NCBI RefSeq assembly: GCF_009674825.1
Contig: NZ_WKJH01000008.1
Span: forward strand, 1 to 64,000
Reading direction: 5' to 3'
DNA length: 64,000 nucleotides
Origin: Maribacter luteus
Lineage (GTDB): Bacteria > Bacteroidota > Bacteroidia > Flavobacteriales > Flavobacteriaceae
Translations under genes and position numbers: made by a program
The notes under the pieces: generated by a model
What the model saw: only the letters and a program-made list of their open reading frames with translations
What the model was told of the DNA's origin: nothing
Database searches by the model: none
Part shown: piece by piece, positions 53,047 to 62,783 of the stretch
How positions within the stretch are numbered: position 1 is the first letter of the stretch
Layout: the number at the start of each line of letters is the position of its first letter

Positions 53047-55107
53047 ATGACAAATAATGTAGCCCCCGTTGCTAAGAAGATTAGAAAGGAATTAGTAATA
53101 CATAATGATATAAGGGTCGATGAATACTATTGGATGAACGATAGGGAAGATCCTGAAGTTATAGCCCATCTTGAGAAAGAGAACAGTTATTATGAAGCAT
53201 TGACTTCACATACGACGGATTTTCAGAATCTTTTGTTCGAGGAGATGAAGGCACGAATAAAGGAGGATGATTCTTCGGTACCATATAAAAAGAACGGATA
53301 TTGGTATGTTACCCGTTATGAAAAGGGAAAGGAGTATCCTATTTACAGTAGGCATAAAGGTACATTGGAGGCGCCAGAGGAAATAATGTTCGATTGTAAT
53401 GTACTGGCAGAAGGCCATGATTTCTTTAATTTAGGGGGAATAGCGATAAGTCCGGATAATAAATTGGCCGTTTTTGGTATAGACACGGTCTCTAGAAGGC
53501 AATATACCGTTCAAATCAAGAATTTGGAAACCGGGGAAGTTTATTCCGATAAAATTGAGAATACTACGGGTGGTGCCGTTTGGGCCAATGATAATAAAAC
53601 GATGTTCTACAGTAAAAAAGATCCCGTTACGCTGCGTTCCGATAAAATTTATCGGCACATATTAGGGACTAAAACGGAGGAGGATCAATTGGTCTTTCAT
53701 GAGGAAGATGAAACCTTTGGTACTTTTGTATATAGAACAAAATCAAAGAAATTCTTAGTTATCGGGAGTTATAGTACCTTAACTTCCGAATATAGGATTT
53801 TAAACGCCGATACCCCTTACGCCGATTTCGAGGTTTTCTCTCCCAGAAAAAGAGGCTTGGAGTACTCTATCGCCCATTATGAGGAATCATTTTATGTTTT
53901 GACCAATAAGGATAAGGCGAGGAACTTTAAGTTGATGAAAGTAGGGGAGAAGAACACTTCCTCTGAAAATTGGAAAGAGTTTATACCCCATCGGGAAGAT
54001 GTTCTTCTGGAGGACATAGATATTTTTAAGGATTATTATGTGCTCTCTGAGCGAGAAAACGGTTTAAATAACCTGAAAATCACACGATGGGACACAGCTG
54101 AGAGTTATTATTTGCCTTTTGATAATGAGACCTATACGGCCTATGTGAGTACCAATCCCGAGTTCGATACTGAAATCTTACGTTATGGTTACAATTCCAT
54201 GACCACCCCAAGTTCGGTAATAGATTTTAATATGCGAACCAAGGAAAAGGTCGTTATGAAAGAACAAGAAGTGCTTGGGGGTGCTTTCAAAAAAGAAAAT
54301 TATACATCTGAACGTATTTGGGCCACAGCCCGTGATGGGGTTAAAATACCCATGTCCATCGTTTATCATAAAGATACCGAAATCAATGGCCAAACTCCCA
54401 TACTGCAGTATGCCTACGGCTCTTATGGTTCAACCATTGACCCATATTTCTCGACCATTCGGTTAAGTTTGCTCGACCGTGGTTTTGTATATGCCCTTGC
54501 GCACATTCGCGGAGGTCAGTATTTGGGAAGACAGTGGTATGATGATGGTAAGCTACTTAAAAAGAAGAATACCTTTACAGATTTTGTCGATTGTTCAAAG
54601 TACTTGATAGACAATAACTATACCAGTGCCCAACATTTATATGCCATGGGAGGGTCTGCTGGCGGACTTTTAATGGGGGCGATAGTGAACATGGCCCCGG
54701 AACTTTATAATGGGGTCATTGCGGCCGTACCTTTTGTCGATGTTGTAACCACGATGCTAGACGACTCCATACCATTGACAACGGGAGAATATGATGAATG
54801 GGGCAATCCTAATGAAAAGGAGTATTATGATTATATGAAATCGTATTCGCCCTACGATAACGTTAAAGTTCAGGATTATCCTAATATGTTGGTGACCACT
54901 GGTTTGCACGATTCCCAAGTGCAATATTTTGAGCCTGCCAAATGGGTCGCTAAACTAAGGGATTTAAAAACGGACGATAATTTGTTGTTGTTCGACATTA
55001 ATATGGATGCCGGTCACGGAGGTGCTTCAGGTCGTTTCGAATCCCTTAAGGAAGTTGCTAAGGAATATGCCTTTATATTAGATTTGGAAGGAAAAATCAA
55101 TCGATAA
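53047..55107 (+). CDS. ptrB: Oligopeptidase B (S9A serine peptidase)
   Basis: A 686-residue cytoplasmic peptidase that cuts short peptides after Lys/Arg. It opens APVAKKIRKELVIHNDIRVDEYYWMNDR, has a seven-bladed propeller in the first 400 residues, then the hydrolase domain. The catalytic Ser537 is in MGGSAGGLLMG, Asp in TTGLHDSQVQY and His in DAGHGGASGRF. Full normal length. No signal peptide. Confidence 0.93.
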   Translation: MTNNVAPVAKKIRKELVIHNDIRVDEYYWMNDREDPEVIAHLEKENSYYEALTSHTTDFQNLLFEEMKARIKEDDSSVPYKKNGYWYVTRYEKGKEYPIYSRHKGTLEAPEEIMFDCNVLAEGHDFFNLGGIAISPDNKLAVFGIDTVSRRQYTVQIKNLETGEVYSDKIENTTGGAVWANDNKTMFYSKKDPVTLRSDKIYRHILGTKTEEDQLVFHEEDETFGTFVYRTKSKKFLVIGSYSTLTSEYRILNADTPYADFEVFSPRKRGLEYSIAHYEESFYVLTNKDKARNFKLMKVGEKNTSSENWKEFIPHREDVLLEDIDIFKDYYVLSERENGLNNLKITRWDTAESYYLPFDNETYTAYVSTNPEFDTEILRYGYNSMTTPSSVIDFNMRTKEKVVMKEQEVLGGAFKKENYTSERIWATARDGVKIPMSIVYHKDTEINGQTPILQYAYGSYGSTIDPYFSTIRLSLLDRGFVYALAHIRGGQYLGRQWYDDGKLLKKKNTFTDFVDCSKYLIDNNYTSAQHLYAMGGSAGGLLMGAIVNMAPELYNGVIAAVPFVDVVTTMLDDSIPLTTGEYDEWGNPNEKEYYDYMKSYSPYDNVKVQDYPNMLVTTGLHDSQVQYFEPAKWVAKLRDLKTDDNLLLFDINMDAGHGGASGRFESLKEVAKEYAFILDLEGKINR

Positions 55108-55120
55108 TAAAAAAAAATAG

Positions 55121-55128
55121 TAGTTTTG
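55121..55128 (+). promoter_or_regulatory. Promoter -7 box before the cysteate-synthase-like gene
   Basis: TAGTTTTG matches TAnnTTTG, 58 bases upstream of the ATG at 55187. The leader between shows no riboswitch I recognise. Confidence 0.4.
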
Positions 55129-55186
55129 TAGACAAATTTTGACATTTTATCGATGGTTGTCAGAATTTAAAATATAGATTGCCTTT

Positions 55187-56230
55187 ATGGAACAAACGAT
55201 AAATGCCTACGATAGTGTCCTTGACTTAATAGGAAATACCCCCCTGGTCAAACTGACAAAATCAACAGCAAATCTTCAAGGTAACTTTTACGCTAAAGTT
55301 GAGGCCTTTAATCCGGGACATTCTACAAAAGATAGAATAGCGTCCTTTATTATAGACCAAGCGGAAAGGAAAGGTATATTGAAAAAAGGCAGTACGATCA
55401 TAGAAACTACATCCGGTAATACGGGATTTAGCCTTGCCATGGTGAGTATCATTAAAGGATACGATTGTATTTTGGCCGTTAGTTCCAAATCTTCAAAAGA
55501 TAAGATCGATATGCTTAGGACCATGGGCGCAAAGGTTTATGTTTGCCCTGCCCATGTTAGCGCCGATGACCCAAGATCATATTACGAGGTTGCAAAACGA
55601 TTACATAAAGAAACAAAAGGTTCGGTATATATAAATCAATATTTCAATGAATTGAATATTGATGCACATTATCATTCCACTGGCCCTGAAATTTGGGAGC
55701 AGACCAATGGTAATATTACCCATTTGGTAGCATGCAGTGGTACTGGAGGAACAATTTCAGGAATTGCTAGATATTTAAAAGAGAAAAATTCGGATATCAA
55801 AGTTTTGGGTGTCGATGCTTTTGGCTCGGTGCTTAAGAAATATCATGAGACCATGGAATTTGATGAGAATGAAATCTATCCATACAGGATCGAAGGTCTT
55901 GGTAAAAATCTGATTCCGGATTCCACTGATTTTAAGGTTATTGATGAGTTCATAAAAGTAACTGATGAGGAAAGTGCCCATGCGGCAAGGGAGTTGGCCC
56001 GTACCGAAGGTATTTTTGCAGGGTATACCAGTGGAGCGGCCATGCAGGCCATAAAACAGTTTAATGAGTTAGGTAAATTTGATAAAGATAGTAATGTAGT
56101 TGTCATATTCCCAGACCACGGTTCTAGGTATATGAGTAAGATCTACAGCGATGAGTGGATGGAAGCACAAGGGTTTAATGAATCTGCCGAAGTCAAAGAA
56201 GAAATACAAAGTGTACAGTTTATAAAATAA
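55187..56230 (+). CDS. PLP-dependent cysteine-synthase/CBS-like enzyme, candidate cysteate synthase
   Basis: A 347-residue fold-type II PLP enzyme. The PLP lysine is Lys48 in the atypical NPGHSTKDR (NxGGSxKDR in most cysteine synthases); TTSGNTG (74-80) binds substrate and [10 protein letters not shown] binds PLP phosphate. There is no CBS domain at the C-terminus. Adjacency to a sulfonolipid-type alpha-oxoamine synthase suggests it makes cysteate (from phosphoserine and sulfite) rather than cysteine or cystathionine. That function is inference; the fold is certain. Confidence 0.82.
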   Translation: MEQTINAYDSVLDLIGNTPLVKLTKSTANLQGNFYAKVEAFNPGHSTKDRIASFIIDQAERKGILKKGSTIIETTSGNTGFSLAMVSIIKGYDCILAVSSKSSKDKIDMLRTMGAKVYVCPAHVSADDPRSYYEVAKRLHKETKGSVYINQYFNELNIDAHYHSTGPEIWEQTNGNITHLVACSGTGGTISGIARYLKEKNSDIKVLGVDAFGSVLKKYHETMEFDENEIYPYRIEGLGKNLIPDSTDFKVIDEFIKVTDEESAHAARELARTEGIFAGYTSGAAMQAIKQFNELGKFDKDSNVVVIFPDHGSRYMSKIYSDEWMEAQGFNESAEVKEEIQSVQFIK

Positions 56231-56325
56231 GGTTTTGATATAATCTTGGCCAGATATAAGCAATGATGTCAAGATCGTTGCTTTTTTTGCATGAGAATGA
56301 GTTATGAATGCTGCGTAAAAATCAA

Positions 56326-56333
56326 TATTTTTG
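56326..56333 (+). promoter_or_regulatory. Promoter -7 box before the alpha-oxoamine synthase gene
   Basis: TATTTTTG matches TAnnTTTG, 21 bases before the ATG at 56355, so a TTG at 56331 inside this box is unlikely to be the true start. Confidence 0.5.
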
Positions 56334-56354
56334 CAGATAAATCAAAGAGGTAAA

Positions 56355-57614
56355 ATGAGAGATATATTTGAAAGGATAATCGAGAACAAAGGTCCGTTGG
56401 GAAAATGGGCTTCTCAGGCAGAAGGATATTTTGTTTTTCCAAAACTAGAGGGACCTATATCGAATAGGATGAAATTTCAGGGAAAAGAAGTGATCACTTG
56501 GAGTATCAATGATTACTTGGGACTCTCAAATTTACCCGAAATCAAGAAAGTAGACGCCGAAGCTGCGGCAGAACATGGTTCTGCTTACCCTATGGGGGCA
56601 AGAATGATGAGTGGCCATACCGATTTTCATGAGCAATTGGAAAGGGAACTGGCTGAATTCGTAAGTAAGGAGTCCGCTTATTTATTGAATTTCGGATACC
56701 AAGGAATGGTCTCGGCCATAGATGCTTTGGTAGCCAAAGATGATATTATCGTTTATGATGTAGATGCCCATGCATGTATTATCGACGGTGTTCGTTTACA
56801 TATGGGTAAGCGTTTTACTTTTAAGCACAACGATATTGAAAGCCTTGAGAAAAACTTGGAACGTGCCAAGAAAATGGCCGAACAGACCGGTGGCGGTATC
56901 TTGGTTATTTCCGAAGGTGTTTTCGGTATGCGCGGGGAACAAGGAAAGCTAAAGGAAATAGTTGCCTTAAAGGAAAAATATAATTTCAGATTGTTCGTAG
57001 ACGATGCCCATGGCTTTGGTACCTTAGGGGAAAAAGGTGGTGGAGCAGGTCAGGAGCAAGGTGTTCAGGACGATATTGATGTATATTTCGCTACGTTTGC
57101 AAAATCCATGGCAGGTATCGGTGCCTTCTTGGCAGCGGATAAGGAAATCATAGATTATTTAAAATACAATCTACGTTCCCAGATGTTCGCTAAATCGTTA
57201 CCCATGATTTATGTAAAAGGAGCCTTAAAACGTTTGGACATGCTACGTACCATGCCTGAACTTAAGGCCAAGCTTTGGGAAAATGTAAATGCCTTGCAAA
57301 ACGGACTTAAAGAAAGAGGTTTTGATATCGGTACCACAACAAGTTGTGTAACCCCGGTATATTTAAGTGGTAGTATTCCAGAGGCCATGGCTTTGGTTAA
57401 GGACCTTAGGGAGAATTACGGAATTTTCTGTTCAATTGTGGTTTATCCTGTAATTCCAAAAGGGATGATTCTATTGCGTTTAATCCCTACAGCTACCCAT
57501 ACTATGGCTGATATTAATGAAACATTGGACGCTTTCTCAGCAATACGGGAAAGGCTGGAAAACGGTACTTACAAAAGATTATCGGCTGCTGTTGCTGCCG
57601 CAATGGGAGAGTAA
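56355..57614 (+). CDS. Alpha-oxoamine synthase, candidate cysteate fatty-acyltransferase (capnine/sulfonolipid)
   Basis: A 419-residue PLP enzyme from ATG 56355. The AOS fold is shown by INDYLGLSNLPE, the glycine-rich substrate stretch, DDAHGFGTLGEKGGG and the PLP lysine Lys250 in TFAKSMAGIG. Relatives are serine palmitoyltransferase, KBL and BioF. In Flavobacterium johnsoniae the homologous type condenses cysteate with acyl-CoA/ACP to give the sulfonolipid capnine, needed for efficient gliding. The neighbouring PLP gene fits that role; a serine palmitoyltransferase function remains possible. Confidence 0.8.
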   Translation: MRDIFERIIENKGPLGKWASQAEGYFVFPKLEGPISNRMKFQGKEVITWSINDYLGLSNLPEIKKVDAEAAAEHGSAYPMGARMMSGHTDFHEQLERELAEFVSKESAYLLNFGYQGMVSAIDALVAKDDIIVYDVDAHACIIDGVRLHMGKRFTFKHNDIESLEKNLERAKKMAEQTGGGILVISEGVFGMRGEQGKLKEIVALKEKYNFRLFVDDAHGFGTLGEKGGGAGQEQGVQDDIDVYFATFAKSMAGIGAFLAADKEIIDYLKYNLRSQMFAKSLPMIYVKGALKRLDMLRTMPELKAKLWENVNALQNGLKERGFDIGTTTSCVTPVYLSGSIPEAMALVKDLRENYGIFCSIVVYPVIPKGMILLRLIPTATHTMADINETLDAFSAIRERLENGTYKRLSAAVAAAMGE

Positions 57615-57631
57615 GTAGTTTAAAATAAAAT

Positions 57632-57670
57632 AAAAAGACCCCATATTCATTGAATATGGGGTCTTTTTTA
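57632..57670. terminator. Bidirectional intrinsic terminator
   Basis: A 17-base stem (57632-57648 / 57652-57668, core GACCCCATATTC) with a three-base loop, A-run on one side and T-run on the other. It ends the AOS gene and the convergent acyltransferase-like gene. Confidence 0.93.
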
Positions 57671-57674
57671 TTGA

Positions 57675-58793
57675 TTATAAGTTTTTACGGTACGTTCTCC
57701 TACGTTTGTATATTTCCGGATTAAAATGTTTCCATAGTTGTTTTATGGCGATATTATCCGCCAATTCCGGTGTACGAATACAATTCACGATTTTCTTAGC
57801 AGTGAATGTTTTATAGTATTCTTGGAACATTACAGCCGTTACCCCTTTGTTTTGGTAATCGGGATGTACGCCTATCAAATAGAAAATAACGTCCTTACTA
57901 TGTTTTTTGGCGTGTAACATATGAAAAAGTCCAAATGGGAAAAGTTTTCCTTTGGCCTTTTGAAGGGCATGTGAAAAAGAAGGCATAACGATACCAAAGG
58001 CAATGAGATTATCCTCTTTATCAAGAATGAACTTTATATATTCGGGATTGATGAAGCTTATGTATTTCTTTTTAAAATAGGCTTTTTGAATTTCGGTAAT
58101 CGGTACAAAAGAGGATAAGGAAGAATAGGTTTCGTTGAAGAGGTCGAACATTGTATCGGCCATGGCCATTACATCTTTTGTTTTTGTATAACTTAATGCT
58201 TTTACACCATACCTTCTTTTTACCAATTCACCGGCCTTATCATAAAATTTGGGATGGGCATTTGAAAAAGGAAACCTGTTTTCTACATATTCCTTTTCTT
58301 TTACAAATCCCAAACGCTCGTAATGTTCAGGATAGTATGCATGATTGTACCACGTGATCATGGTGCCCATTTCATCAAAACCTTCAACAAGTACCCCAAC
58401 TTTGTCTAAATTGGAAAAACCTACGGGACCTTCCATATATTCCAGTTGGTGTTCTTTGCCAATTTCTTCGACTTTCTTCAATAAGGTTTCCGAAACTTCG
58501 GTATCATTGACGAAATCAAACCAACCAAAACGCATTTTTTTAACCTTTTGGTCATTGATTTCTATCCAATTGATGATAGCGGCTATCCGCCCAACGATTT
58601 CATTGTTTTTATAAGCTAGGAAAAAACGGGCTTCGGCATTTTTAAAAGCAGGATTTTTGGTTTTATCAAACGACTCCAGTTCATCGTTGATAATGGGAGG
58701 TATCCAATATGGGGAATCCTTATAGATCGAAAAAGGAAACTTTACGAACTTCTTTAAATCTGTTTTGGTTGTGGCTTCTTTCAGGGTGACCAT
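57675..58793 (-). CDS. GNAT-fold acyltransferase-like protein
   Basis: A 372-residue protein from ATG 58793 (ATG 58814 would add seven residues). The N-terminal segment KFVKFPFSIYKDSPYWIPPI and the core AYKNNEIVGRIAAIINW are typical of a conserved Bacteroidota family with a GNAT-like fold, and the C-terminal YLIGVHPDYQNKGVTAVMFQEY carries the acetyl-CoA loop. Proteins of this family are often annotated only as hypothetical or wrongly as GTP cyclohydrolase. It is convergent with the candidate sulfonolipid genes, so an N-acylation role is conceivable but unproven. Confidence 0.72.
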   Translation of the reverse strand: MVTLKEATTKTDLKKFVKFPFSIYKDSPYWIPPIINDELESFDKTKNPAFKNAEARFFLAYKNNEIVGRIAAIINWIEINDQKVKKMRFGWFDFVNDTEVSETLLKKVEEIGKEHQLEYMEGPVGFSNLDKVGVLVEGFDEMGTMITWYNHAYYPEHYERLGFVKEKEYVENRFPFSNAHPKFYDKAGELVKRRYGVKALSYTKTKDVMAMADTMFDLFNETYSSLSSFVPITEIQKAYFKKKYISFINPEYIKFILDKEDNLIAFGIVMPSFSHALQKAKGKLFPFGLFHMLHAKKHSKDVIFYLIGVHPDYQNKGVTAVMFQEYYKTFTAKKIVNCIRTPELADNIAIKQLWKHFNPEIYKRRRTYRKNL

Positions 58794-58897
58794 ACGTGTA
58801 TTTTGTAAGGTCAATATTAGGAATATTAATCAATATCAGGAAATTAAGCCACTTTTTTTTAATACCAAAAGTCAAGGTTTTGAACGTTTCTTTTGGC

Positions 58898-59956
58898 TTA
58901 CAGTCCGTTATCTTTTTTCTGTTCTTTTTTTAGCTTGCGGAGTTGTTTTTTTGTGGGCCCTAAATCAATGTCTTCAGCTCCACTTCCTTTATTTTTTTTC
59001 TTTTTTTCTTTCTTTTTCATGGAACCTTTCTTGATCTCGCCTCCGTTTTCATCCGCATTTTGGTCCTCAATGGCTTTTGGGGCATCCTTATGAAAATCAA
59101 ACCGATAAGAAACTCCGGCACTAACGAAGATTCTTGATGGGGTGTTTTTAAAACTCGCACCCATATGTAAATCGGTCTGCAAGTCCTCATTGAATAAATA
59201 AGCTATACCACTTCGTAAGAGAATATCGGAATAGCGATCACTCTTAAAGCCTTGGTTTTCTGCAAATACACTCCATTTAGGATTTCGGAATGCATGTGAA
59301 AGTGAAACGGTATAACCCATTTCAGGAAAGTCCGTTCCAATGCGATCATAAGATAAATTGGTGATCAATACGAACCTGGGCGATAGCCTACTCTGGGTTG
59401 CGACCATTACCCTTGGGGATATGGTGGGTTCATCAATGTAAAAAGGATTGTCTCCTAGTACAAAATTCGCTCCTGCATATAATGATACGGAGGGTATCAG
59501 GTTTTTTAACTGGAAAATATTATTGGCCCTCCAACTGTAAAGATTCGGTTTATCTTCTTTATATCTGTCATAGATCAAGAACTTAAGTCCGATCCTATTT
59601 CTATAGAAATCAGTTCTTGAATCGCTGGTATCAAAACTGTTGAAAGTGATGTTTTGGTTTTGAAAGGTACCTTCCCAGTTTAATTCCAATCGTTCAAATA
59701 GAAGTCCATATCGCAACGAGATATCGGTGCCGATGATATTACTTTGGGTATTCAACAGATTATGGTCTTGTTGTTCGTAAAACAGACCGGATTCCAATTG
59801 CAATACGTTTTTACCTATGGCATAAGCACTTACAGACAAGCCTGGTCTATTTGAATTAATGACATCCGTATATTGGGATATTCCGAAAAATGGAATTATA
59901 AAGACTAAAAAAAGTGTTGCGTACACTGGTTTTTTCAACTCAAAACAACCGCTCAT
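58898..59956 (-). CDS. Outer-membrane beta-barrel protein, MetA-pathway phenol-degradation-like
   Basis: A 352-residue protein with a signal peptide (about 10-27) and a beta barrel of the Phenol_MetA_deg type: INSNRPGLSVSAYAIGKNVLQLESGLFYEQQDH at the start and alternating aromatic strands throughout. The C-terminal about 60 residues are a Lys-rich tail (KKKEKKKKNKGSG, KKQLRKLKKEQKKDNGL) not expected in a barrel. Function unknown, probably a transporter or porin-like protein. It is divergent from DUF4834. Confidence 0.78.
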   Translation of the reverse strand: MSGCFELKKPVYATLFLVFIIPFFGISQYTDVINSNRPGLSVSAYAIGKNVLQLESGLFYEQQDHNLLNTQSNIIGTDISLRYGLLFERLELNWEGTFQNQNITFNSFDTSDSRTDFYRNRIGLKFLIYDRYKEDKPNLYSWRANNIFQLKNLIPSVSLYAGANFVLGDNPFYIDEPTISPRVMVATQSRLSPRFVLITNLSYDRIGTDFPEMGYTVSLSHAFRNPKWSVFAENQGFKSDRYSDILLRSGIAYLFNEDLQTDLHMGASFKNTPSRIFVSAGVSYRFDFHKDAPKAIEDQNADENGGEIKKGSMKKKEKKKKNKGSGAEDIDLGPTKKQLRKLKKEQKKDNGL

Positions 59957-60013
59957 AGTTTGATTTTATTATTATTTTAAGACTTTTGCGCTACTATTAC
60001 AACGTTAGAATTG

Positions 60014-60021
60014 TATTTTTG
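60014..60021 (+). promoter_or_regulatory. Promoter -7 box of the DUF4834-yfhO unit
   Basis: TATTTTTG matches TAnnTTTG, 22 bases before the ATG at 60044. The nearest TTG is at 25-base spacing (59986-59988). Confidence 0.45.
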
Positions 60022-60043
60022 ATATAAATTACCGAAAATTAAT

Positions 60044-60307
60044 ATGGCTTTTCTTAAAACGATTTTAATAATCTTATTGGTGTATTATCTGCTGAAAATT
60101 TTAGCAAGATGGTTTGCACCGAAGATCTTTAGCTATGCGGCAAAGAAGACCGAAGAGCGATTTCGTGAGAACTTTGGAGGATTTTCCCAACAAACCCAAA
60201 CCAATGAGGAAAAAGTCGGGGATGTAATTATAGACAAGAAACCATCAAAAAAACCTTCATCCTCTAAAAAAGTTGGTGAATACATCGAGTTTGAGGAATT
60301 AGATTGA
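60044..60307 (+). CDS. DUF4834 family protein
   Basis: An 87-residue protein with one N-terminal membrane helix (about 3-22, LKTILIILLVYYLLKILARWF), a basic amphipathic stretch and a Lys/Ser-rich, then acidic tail (VGEYIEFEELD). This pattern identifies DUF4834, a small inner-membrane family of Bacteroidota. Function unknown. It precedes YfhO by 34 bases in the same direction. Confidence 0.85.
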   Translation: MAFLKTILIILLVYYLLKILARWFAPKIFSYAAKKTEERFRENFGGFSQQTQTNEEKVGDVIIDKKPSKKPSSSKKVGEYIEFEELD

Positions 60308-60341
60308 TTATTTTAGCATTACCAACCACATTAATAAACCA

Positions 60342-62783
60342 ATGAAGTCAGGTTTAAAAGCTTTTTATACCCATTCTTTCGTACTTGTTTTTTTTGTAAT
60401 CATCGCCTTGGCATACTTTAGTCCTGTACTACAGGGCAAGGTCATTGAACAATCCGATATACGCCAGTATACGGGTATGGCCAAAGAGCAGAACGATTTT
60501 CGAAAAAAGAACGACGGGCAAGAACCTTATTGGACGAACAGTGCCTTTGGAGGCATGCCTACTTATCAACTTGGGGCTTACTATCCGCATGACTATGTGA
60601 AGAAATTGGATCGTTTGATCCGCTTTTTGCCAAGGCCTGCCGATTATCTGTTCATTTATTTTTTGGGCTTTTATATTCTTCTATGCTGCTTAAAAGTCGA
60701 TTATAGATTGGCCGCTATGGGGGCACTCGCATTCGGATTTTCAACGTATTTGATCATTATTCTAGGAGTGGGCCACAATGCAAAGGCCCATGCTTTGGCT
60801 TATATTCCGATGCTCTTAGGGGGAATAGTACTGACATTTCGGGGTAAGTATTTATGGGGATTTGTTTTGACTGCATTTGCCATGGCTTTGGAAGTAGGGG
60901 CCAACCATTACCAAATGACGTATTATTTTATGCTTTTGGTACTCATATTAGGTGTCGTATATCTCATTTACGCTATTCGTAAGCATACTTTGCGTAATTT
61001 CTTCATATCCGTAGGGCTGCTTATCCTTGCCGTTGTACTGGGTATTGCTGCAAATACGACCAGTTTAATGGCAACAAAGGAGTATGCCGATTGGAGTACA
61101 CGTGGTAAATCCGAATTGACCATTAATCCTGACGGGTCAGAGAAAACCAAAACGCAAGGACTCACCAATGAATATATTACCCAATACAGTTATGGTATCG
61201 TTGAATCCTTGAACTTATTCGTGCCTCGATTATTCGGGGGGTCCAATGCAGAGGATTTAGGTGGAAACTCCAAAACCTATGATTTTCTCATTGATCAAGG
61301 AATTTCGAGAAGTCAGGCTTTGGACTTCTCTAAAAATCTTCCGCTTTATTGGGGAGACCAACCCATAGTCGCTGGCCCGGCCTATATTGGTGCCATTATC
61401 CTTTTTCTGTTTTTATTAGGATTGCTTTTGGTGAAAGGAAAGGCCAAATGGTGGCTTTTGGGCGGTGTTATTATGGCCTTGTTATTATCTTGGGGCAAGA
61501 ATTTTGGACCCTTGACCGATTTTATGATCGATTACTTCCCCCTATACAACAAGTTCAGGGCCGTATCATCCATTCAGGTTATTGTTGAGCTATGTGCTCC
61601 GGTTCTAGGCGTTTTGGCAGTGAAGGAACTCCTTGATCATAATGTGGATAAAAAAGAAAAATTAAGGGCATTGAAGATTTCTTTTTTCATAATGTTGGGA
61701 ATTGGGGTGGCCTTATTCTTAATGAAGGGGGCTTTCAACTTTGTTGGTGCATCGGATGAAACGCTACAACGCTATTACGGTGATGAGATACTTTCGTTGA
61801 TCAGGTTGGACCGGGAGGCAGTTTATACCAATGATCTTTTACGTTCCATAATATTCGTTGTGCTGGCAGCTCTATTTATTTGGTTGTATTTAAAAGAAAA
61901 AATAAAGACGAATCTGTTAGTGTTGGTTTTGGCACTTTTGATAGTTGTTGATTTAGTCGGTGTTGATCTGCGTTATGTAAATAAGGATGATTTCGTTTCA
62001 AAACGAAAAATGGCCGAACCTTTCCCGGAAACAATGGCCGATAAGCAGATTTCCCAGGATAAAGGAATTTATAGGGTATACAACACACAAGAAGGTATAA
62101 ATGGTGCTAGGACCTCCTACTATCATAAATCAATAGGAGGATACCATGCAGCTAAACCGGCAAGGTTACAGGATCTATTCGATTTTTATATCTATAAGGG
62201 AAAAATTGAAATCCTGGATATGTTGAATGTCAAATATGTAATTCAACAAAACGAAGAAGGTAACAGTGTTCCGACAATGAACCCCAATGCCAACGGCAAT
62301 GCATGGTTCGTTGACAAGTTGATAGCGGTTAATTCCGCCAATGAGGAAATAACGGCTTTGGAGCATCTTGATTCAAAGCATGAGGCAGTAGTGAATACTT
62401 CTGAGTTTTCAAACATAAACCGATTCGATTATCAGACCGATTCATTGGCTACAGTGGTCTTAACGGATTATGAACCCAATCAATTAATATATCGATCTTC
62501 AAACCCGAATGCAGGGGTTTTGGTATTTTCAGAAATGTATTATAAAAATGGGTGGAACGCTTATATCGATGGTGAATTAAAAGACCATTTTAGGGTCGAT
62601 TATGTATTACGTGCCTTAAAAGTGCCAGAAGGGGAACATGAAATTGTCTTTAAGTTTGAACCGGAAATCGTTAAAACTGGAAGTGCGATAACCTTGGCAA
62701 GTTCAATTTTACTAGGGTTAATCGTAATCGGAGGTATAGTATACTCTGCAAGGGGTTCTTCGAAAAAAGAAGGGGATCAATGA
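60342..62783 (+). CDS. YfhO-family membrane protein
   Basis: An 813-residue protein with about a dozen membrane segments in the first 530 residues and a long soluble C-terminal domain, ending in a last helix (about 785-805). The N-terminus contains the acidic loop IEQSDIRQYTGMAKEQN and PYWTNSAFGGMPTYQ, as in GT-C-like glycosyltransferases and YfhO, whose Bacillus member adds sugar to teichoic acid. The C-terminal part (YKNGWNAYIDGELKDHFRVDYVLRALKVPEGEHEI) is the conserved YfhO beta domain. Likely a lipid-sugar-dependent glycosyltransferase. It overlaps the next gene by 4 bases. Confidence 0.9.
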   Translation: MKSGLKAFYTHSFVLVFFVIIALAYFSPVLQGKVIEQSDIRQYTGMAKEQNDFRKKNDGQEPYWTNSAFGGMPTYQLGAYYPHDYVKKLDRLIRFLPRPADYLFIYFLGFYILLCCLKVDYRLAAMGALAFGFSTYLIIILGVGHNAKAHALAYIPMLLGGIVLTFRGKYLWGFVLTAFAMALEVGANHYQMTYYFMLLVLILGVVYLIYAIRKHTLRNFFISVGLLILAVVLGIAANTTSLMATKEYADWSTRGKSELTINPDGSEKTKTQGLTNEYITQYSYGIVESLNLFVPRLFGGSNAEDLGGNSKTYDFLIDQGISRSQALDFSKNLPLYWGDQPIVAGPAYIGAIILFLFLLGLLLVKGKAKWWLLGGVIMALLLSWGKNFGPLTDFMIDYFPLYNKFRAVSSIQVIVELCAPVLGVLAVKELLDHNVDKKEKLRALKISFFIMLGIGVALFLMKGAFNFVGASDETLQRYYGDEILSLIRLDREAVYTNDLLRSIIFVVLAALFIWLYLKEKIKTNLLVLVLALLIVVDLVGVDLRYVNKDDFVSKRKMAEPFPETMADKQISQDKGIYRVYNTQEGINGARTSYYHKSIGGYHAAKPARLQDLFDFYIYKGKIEILDMLNVKYVIQQNEEGNSVPTMNPNANGNAWFVDKLIAVNSANEEITALEHLDSKHEAVVNTSEFSNINRFDYQTDSLATVVLTDYEPNQLIYRSSNPNAGVLVFSEMYYKNGWNAYIDGELKDHFRVDYVLRALKVPEGEHEIVFKFEPEIVKTGSAITLASSILLGLIVIGGIVYSARGSSKKEGDQ

